A stretch of DNA of 64,000 nucleotides from Embiotoca jacksoni (Eukaryota > Chordata > Actinopteri > Embiotocidae). Made by a program: the position numbers and the translations under genes. Under the pieces are notes generated by a model. The model saw only the letters and a program-made list of their open reading frames with translations, made no database searches and was not told the origin of the DNA. Below are positions 60,545 through 64,000 of the stretch, one piece after another (within the stretch, counting starts at the first letter, position 1; each line of letters begins with the position of its first letter). The stretch spans positions 19,646,085-19,710,084 of the forward strand of contig JAKOON010000012.1 in the NCBI GenBank assembly GCA_022577435.1, given 5' to 3'.

Positions 60545-62206
60545 GTACGTTGTTGGACACTCATTACAAGTTAAGGAGAACATTTTGAATTTCACAAAGT
60601 AACACTTTCACATAGCGTGACCATAAATATAACCATATTTCTGTGCACGGTTCCCAGCTAAAATATACAGGGAAACGATCTGTGATTACATTTGTACTGT
60701 ATAATTATAGAAAAAACCTGTAGTAGACTGTAATTATATCATGATGACACTTCACCAAGTGGGGGCGGGGTTTTCTTCGCTGCTCTCTCTCTCCTTCTTT
60801 CACTGTCTTTGTGTGTGTCTTGTGTGTCTCGCTATGTTCGAGGCTAAACACGAACCGTGGACCTGCTTTTTGGTTACAACTCATCACTTGTTGGAACTCA
60901 AATACTACAGCCTACTGATGGTCATTATCAAAGAGAAACTCAGTGATTCAGTGGTAGGACCTGCAGACGCAGCACCGCAGCTGACAGGCTGCTGACACGC
61001 AGCAGATGTGGATACACACACACAAGCTAAGACACGCATCAGAGGTGACGCACACGCCAGGTAGGCAGTGTGTCCCAGGCCTAAGTCCTCATTACAGCGG
61101 TTACCAGCATGCTGTATTCCCAGGTCTTCAAATGCTGCTGTTTTTTTTGGTGCGTCAGGGGTCAGGAACCAAAGCTGCTCTGTTGGGTTTAGAATTTCAA
61201 ATGTCAGTGGTGACTGCATGAAAAACATAAAAGATAAGGCTGGTGATATTCTAAGATGTTTTCTTTCTTAAATCCCATTAAAGATTTGGAAACCAGCAAT
61301 GAATATATCCTGGTGTTATGAGTGTATCAAATATGTGGATAATATTCGTCTGCGCCAAGGAGTTCTGCTGTTTTTAAAGACTATCACACTGAGGCACTTC
61401 ATTATCATGATCACACCCACTGTAGTTTATTTGGACTCAGTCCCACACACACAGTCACCCTGCTAGAAGTCTTCATTAAAGCCCTAAATGTGGATTAATC
61501 CACCGCTGAAAATAATCCCCACCCAGCTCATTACTTCCTCCGGTTCCAGTCACGTTTTGCTGTCAGGATGTGTCTGGAAATATACTGAACCTTAACTACA
61601 TATTATTAACCCACATTTAAAGATTTACATCTTCCGTGGGAATCAGTGGGTTTGTGAGGGCAAACAGGATGGGGGAGTCGGCGGGTAATGAGTCACAGAT
61701 TTAAGACATATCTGATTTTAGTCTTTTCATGGGACTTGTTTATAACAAAACTGCAGAATAATACCTGTTTTATCAAGTAAATTACCCTGACAGAAGTTAA
61801 TGAAAAGAAGGGAAAGATATACTGTAGGGATGGGCATTTCAGGCAAAATAATATTAGAAATTCGCTATTTTTAATCGTATACCACCCTCCACCCCGACCC
61901 CTGGTCAGCAACTAAGTTACTATACTTAACTTTAAGTTAAAGAGCCTGAATGCTTTGCATCATACAGTAGTATGAGTACAGGAGGGCTGTAGTACTCCCA
62001 TCCCCTAGTCGCATATCAGATGTGTCGAAGACGTGTGTCAAACCGTGTTATTCATTAACAGCTGGATAGAATAAACATTATTTGATTGATTTCTAGAAAT
62101 TCACATCATTTTTAACAAAATCCTTTCAACTAAATGTTACCCTGATTTTAGGAGTGATGCCTTTAACTAAACAATATCTGACTGTACTTCCTCATCATCG
62201 ATGAAG
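60545..62206 (+). other. gask1a: gask1a intron between the two visible coding exons
   Basis: Non-coding stretch of about 1.66 kb between a GTACGT donor and the inferred AAG acceptor. It holds a second, diverged copy of the MITE-like repeat seen at 18.8 kb (about 60876-61083). The rest is AT-rich with no recognisable gene. Confidence 0.75.
60876..61083 (+). mobile_element. Second diverged copy of the MITE-like element
   Basis: GGTTACAACTCATC at about 60875, then CATTATCAAAGAGAAACTCA and GTGGTAGGACCTGCAG correspond to the reverse complement of 18.73-18.86 kb. The end GTGTGTCCCAGGCCT matches the terminal repeat there. The left part is replaced by unrelated sequence. It sits inside a gask1a intron. 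Confidence 0.6.
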
Positions 62207-62623
62207 ACTTCCCATCATGGAGCTGGAAGCAGACGTGCAGCCACTCACAGCGAGCGCTGCGAGCAGGGTCACTGCTCCCTGGTCAAACGCCCCGAGGACT
62301 GGTTCGAGGTGTTTGCCTTCCACCTGGACAGAGTGCTCCAACTCAACAGAAGTCTCCCCACAGTTCTCAGTACTTTCCACAATGACGTTTTGCCCTACCG
62401 GTACATCGACGGCTCCCCCCGACCCGCCGTCTGGTGGGACCCTGACATCCAGCACCTCGCCGATGTAGACAACGACCAGAACTCGGTGCCGCTCAGCTGG
62501 GTGCAGTACCAGAAGCTGCTACGGGCCCGCTGTGGGAGTGAAGCAGACCAGAGGTCGGCGCCTTGTGTGGGAGTCCACCACTCGGAGTGGGGCAGACTGG
62601 CTCTGTTTGACTTCTTATTACAG
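62207..62623 (+). CDS. gask1a: gask1a (FAM198A) next coding exon
   Basis: Encodes C-E-Q-G-H-C-S-L-V-K-R-P-E-D-W-F-E-V-F-A-F-H-L, then L-N-R-S-L-P, L-P-Y-R-Y-I-D-G, WWDPDIQHL, DQNS, LSWVQYQKLL and GRLALFDFLLQ. All are hallmarks of the FAM198 kinase-like domain and closest, from memory, to GASK1A. The donor CAG|GTAAGA at 62624 is excellent and phase 0. The acceptor is less certain: the phase-0 choice is AAG at 62204-62206 after a pyrimidine-rich tract, while GAG at 62238 or later would also keep frame. The exon from 62207 is 139 codons. The next expected segment of the family, which carries a Cys-Cys-Gly-Phe motif, does not appear before the window ends, so the gene continues past 64000. Confidence 0.85.
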
Positions 62624-63603
62624 GTAAGACATTCTGTATCTTCCATAACAACACACTCTTTCAAACAGCTCTCTATGAGGGCGACAGGAGAGCAATAACA
62701 GTTCAGCAGCGAGGTGTGTGATAGTAGTGTTAATGTGCAGGAATAACATTCAATCCTGTCGACATGTTGTTACATTCTACAGTCAGAAAAAGCATGTAGT
62801 TAATTATGAACCACCAAGCTGCCTTTAATTAGCTATGTTGAAGGGGTGAAAGGTTGCGGTGTACAGCATATATAATGTACAGAACATTGATTCTCTATAA
62901 GCCTGCATACACAAGGCTTTATGCATGTAGAAATGAGGCTGCCATTGGAACTGCATTTGCAAGTTTTGCAAATGTGAATTTTCTTTTTCCTCTTACTTTC
63001 ATTTCTCTTCCCTTGTTCAGTTACTTAGAGTGCAGTTCGGGGATGTAATATGGGTCGGTAAAAATGCCTCTGCTCTTCTAAATACACTGTTATGTCATCT
63101 GTGTTTAATGCATCACCAGCAATTTTTGTATCGTTTTCCTGGTAGCCGATAGCTTCAATTATTGCATCTGTACAAGTTTACATGCAGTATTTGCGCTCAG
63201 CATATCGTGGGCCAGAGAGGTCAAGTGTATCCCAGCATGCAGTGGGAGTGAGTAAACACTTCAAGGAAATCGCCCAGTGTGCGCATCTCATGCAAGCAAG
63301 ATACATTTTACAGAAGTATGTTTTAGTTTAGTCCTTCATTGTAATATTATTGATACTACTAAGGTTACTAATACTAATACTAATACTAATACTAGAAGTT
63401 GACATGAAGTAAATTGTTCAGACTTGTAATAGACTTTTTAACAGCAGCGGAACATATCACAAGCCGGTCCTCTGTTTGTTCAACGGGTGTTTGATAAATC
63501 GCTGGTAGAGGTCTCCCTTACTGACAAATCTTTTTGATTAATAAGCACTTCGACTCGAGTAAAATACAACCTCTGTTCCATTTAACTTTCTCCATGGTGG
63601 CTC

Positions 63604-63644
<41 letters not shown>

Positions 63645-64000
63645 GCGTGTGCGTGTGCGTGTGCGCGTGTGTGCAGAGCAGAGGAGAGGTTCACTGCCGA
63701 CAACCGGTAAGAGGCGGCTACAGATACACTGTGCGTCCCTAGTAATTACTTCAGTCATTCACTTCAGTCAGGCACGGACGTCATTTGTGGATTGTGTGCA
63801 TGACTGTCACAGTTTAGAGGTCGGCAGTGCTGCCTCGTTCGGGACTTACATTTAATTCCTTGCAATGGCAAACCAAAGCATTACCGCCCAACCTTAAAGT
63901 CCTCGTTAGGTTCAGGTTACGGGAAGCTCAAGGTCACACGTCAAGGTTATCTACTGGAATTATATACTCAAATCTCCTTTCAAACCGTTGGCGGTCAAGT
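62624..64000 (+). other. gask1a: gask1a downstream intron, partial
   Basis: Starts with GTAAGA and runs to the window edge. It contains a (GT)n/(GTGTGC)n tract at 63608-63676 and a short (ACTAAT)n run near 63378. I see no sequence like the next GASK1A exon. Confidence 0.7.
63608..63676. repeat. (GT)n/(GTGTGC)n compound microsatellite
   Basis: GT units followed by about five GTGTGC hexamers, in a gask1a intron. Confidence 0.96.

Noticed and set aside
63680..63709. 30-nt in-phase segment between CAG and GTAAGA, a possible gask1a micro-exon (S-R-G-E-V-H-C-R-Q-P)
   Set aside because: Does not match the next expected FAM198 segment (which has Cys-Cys-Gly-Phe), and the acceptor follows a GT repeat instead of a pyrimidine tract.

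Overview
The window looks like a piece of a ray-finned (teleost) fish nuclear genome. The evidence is L2/Maui-type and Rex1/CR1-group LINE fragments with fish-type 3' tails, a Tc1 transposon with IR/DR-type ends, several fossil DNA transposons, and many long (CA)n/(GT)n microsatellites. There are no operons, bacterial genes or CRISPR arrays. The species cannot be told from what I see.

Only one cellular gene is clearly recognisable. It is the Golgi-associated kinase gene gask1a (FAM198A), on the + strand and running off the right edge. Two coding exons are visible, about 59444-60544 and about 62207-62623. The larger exon starts with GCC-TGG directly after a strong acceptor and lacks its own initiator at the position where the human protein starts Met-Ala. 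A candidate first exon ends precisely in ATG before GTAAGA at 32721-32723, about 26.7 kb upstream, next to a G-rich, CpG-containing segment. I infer that the start codon is the last codon of exon 1. If so, about 32724-59443 is one giant first intron and 1-32300 is upstream intergenic sequence.

Upstream half (1-32300): an L2/Maui remnant (1393-2660) and a second L2 3' tail (4298-4880); a nearly full-length but broken Rex1/CR1-type LINE on the minus strand (5034-7190); Tc1 and RTE-like scraps (8.7-9.7 kb); a structurally complete 1633-bp Tc1 transposon with an uninterrupted 346-residue DD34E transposase (15411-17043); a MITE-like element (18727-18971); an L2 LINE (21480-23703) followed by an unassigned exon-like reading frame (23874-24168); and a third L2 remnant with a 12-copy 19-bp minisatellite in its 3' region (30325-31280), with a decayed Tc1/mariner copy directly downstream. 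Two perfect DR1 nuclear-receptor-type sites lie at 8384 and 28117.

Downstream half (inferred intron 1 and later introns): a 141-bp-arm inverted repeat (34611-35139), a non-autonomous hAT-like element with a target-site duplication (38134-38637), mariner-like debris (42171 onward), a truncated 5S rRNA pseudogene (43215-43299), a fragment resembling hAT-type proteins (45.0-45.2 kb), a Rex1 LINE with an open C-terminal RT frame (46980-48285), and many microsatellites. I found no clear evidence for a wholly new system. The points most worth checking are the split start codon, the possibly active Tc1 copy, the minisatellite, the long inverted repeat and the unassigned exon-like frame.
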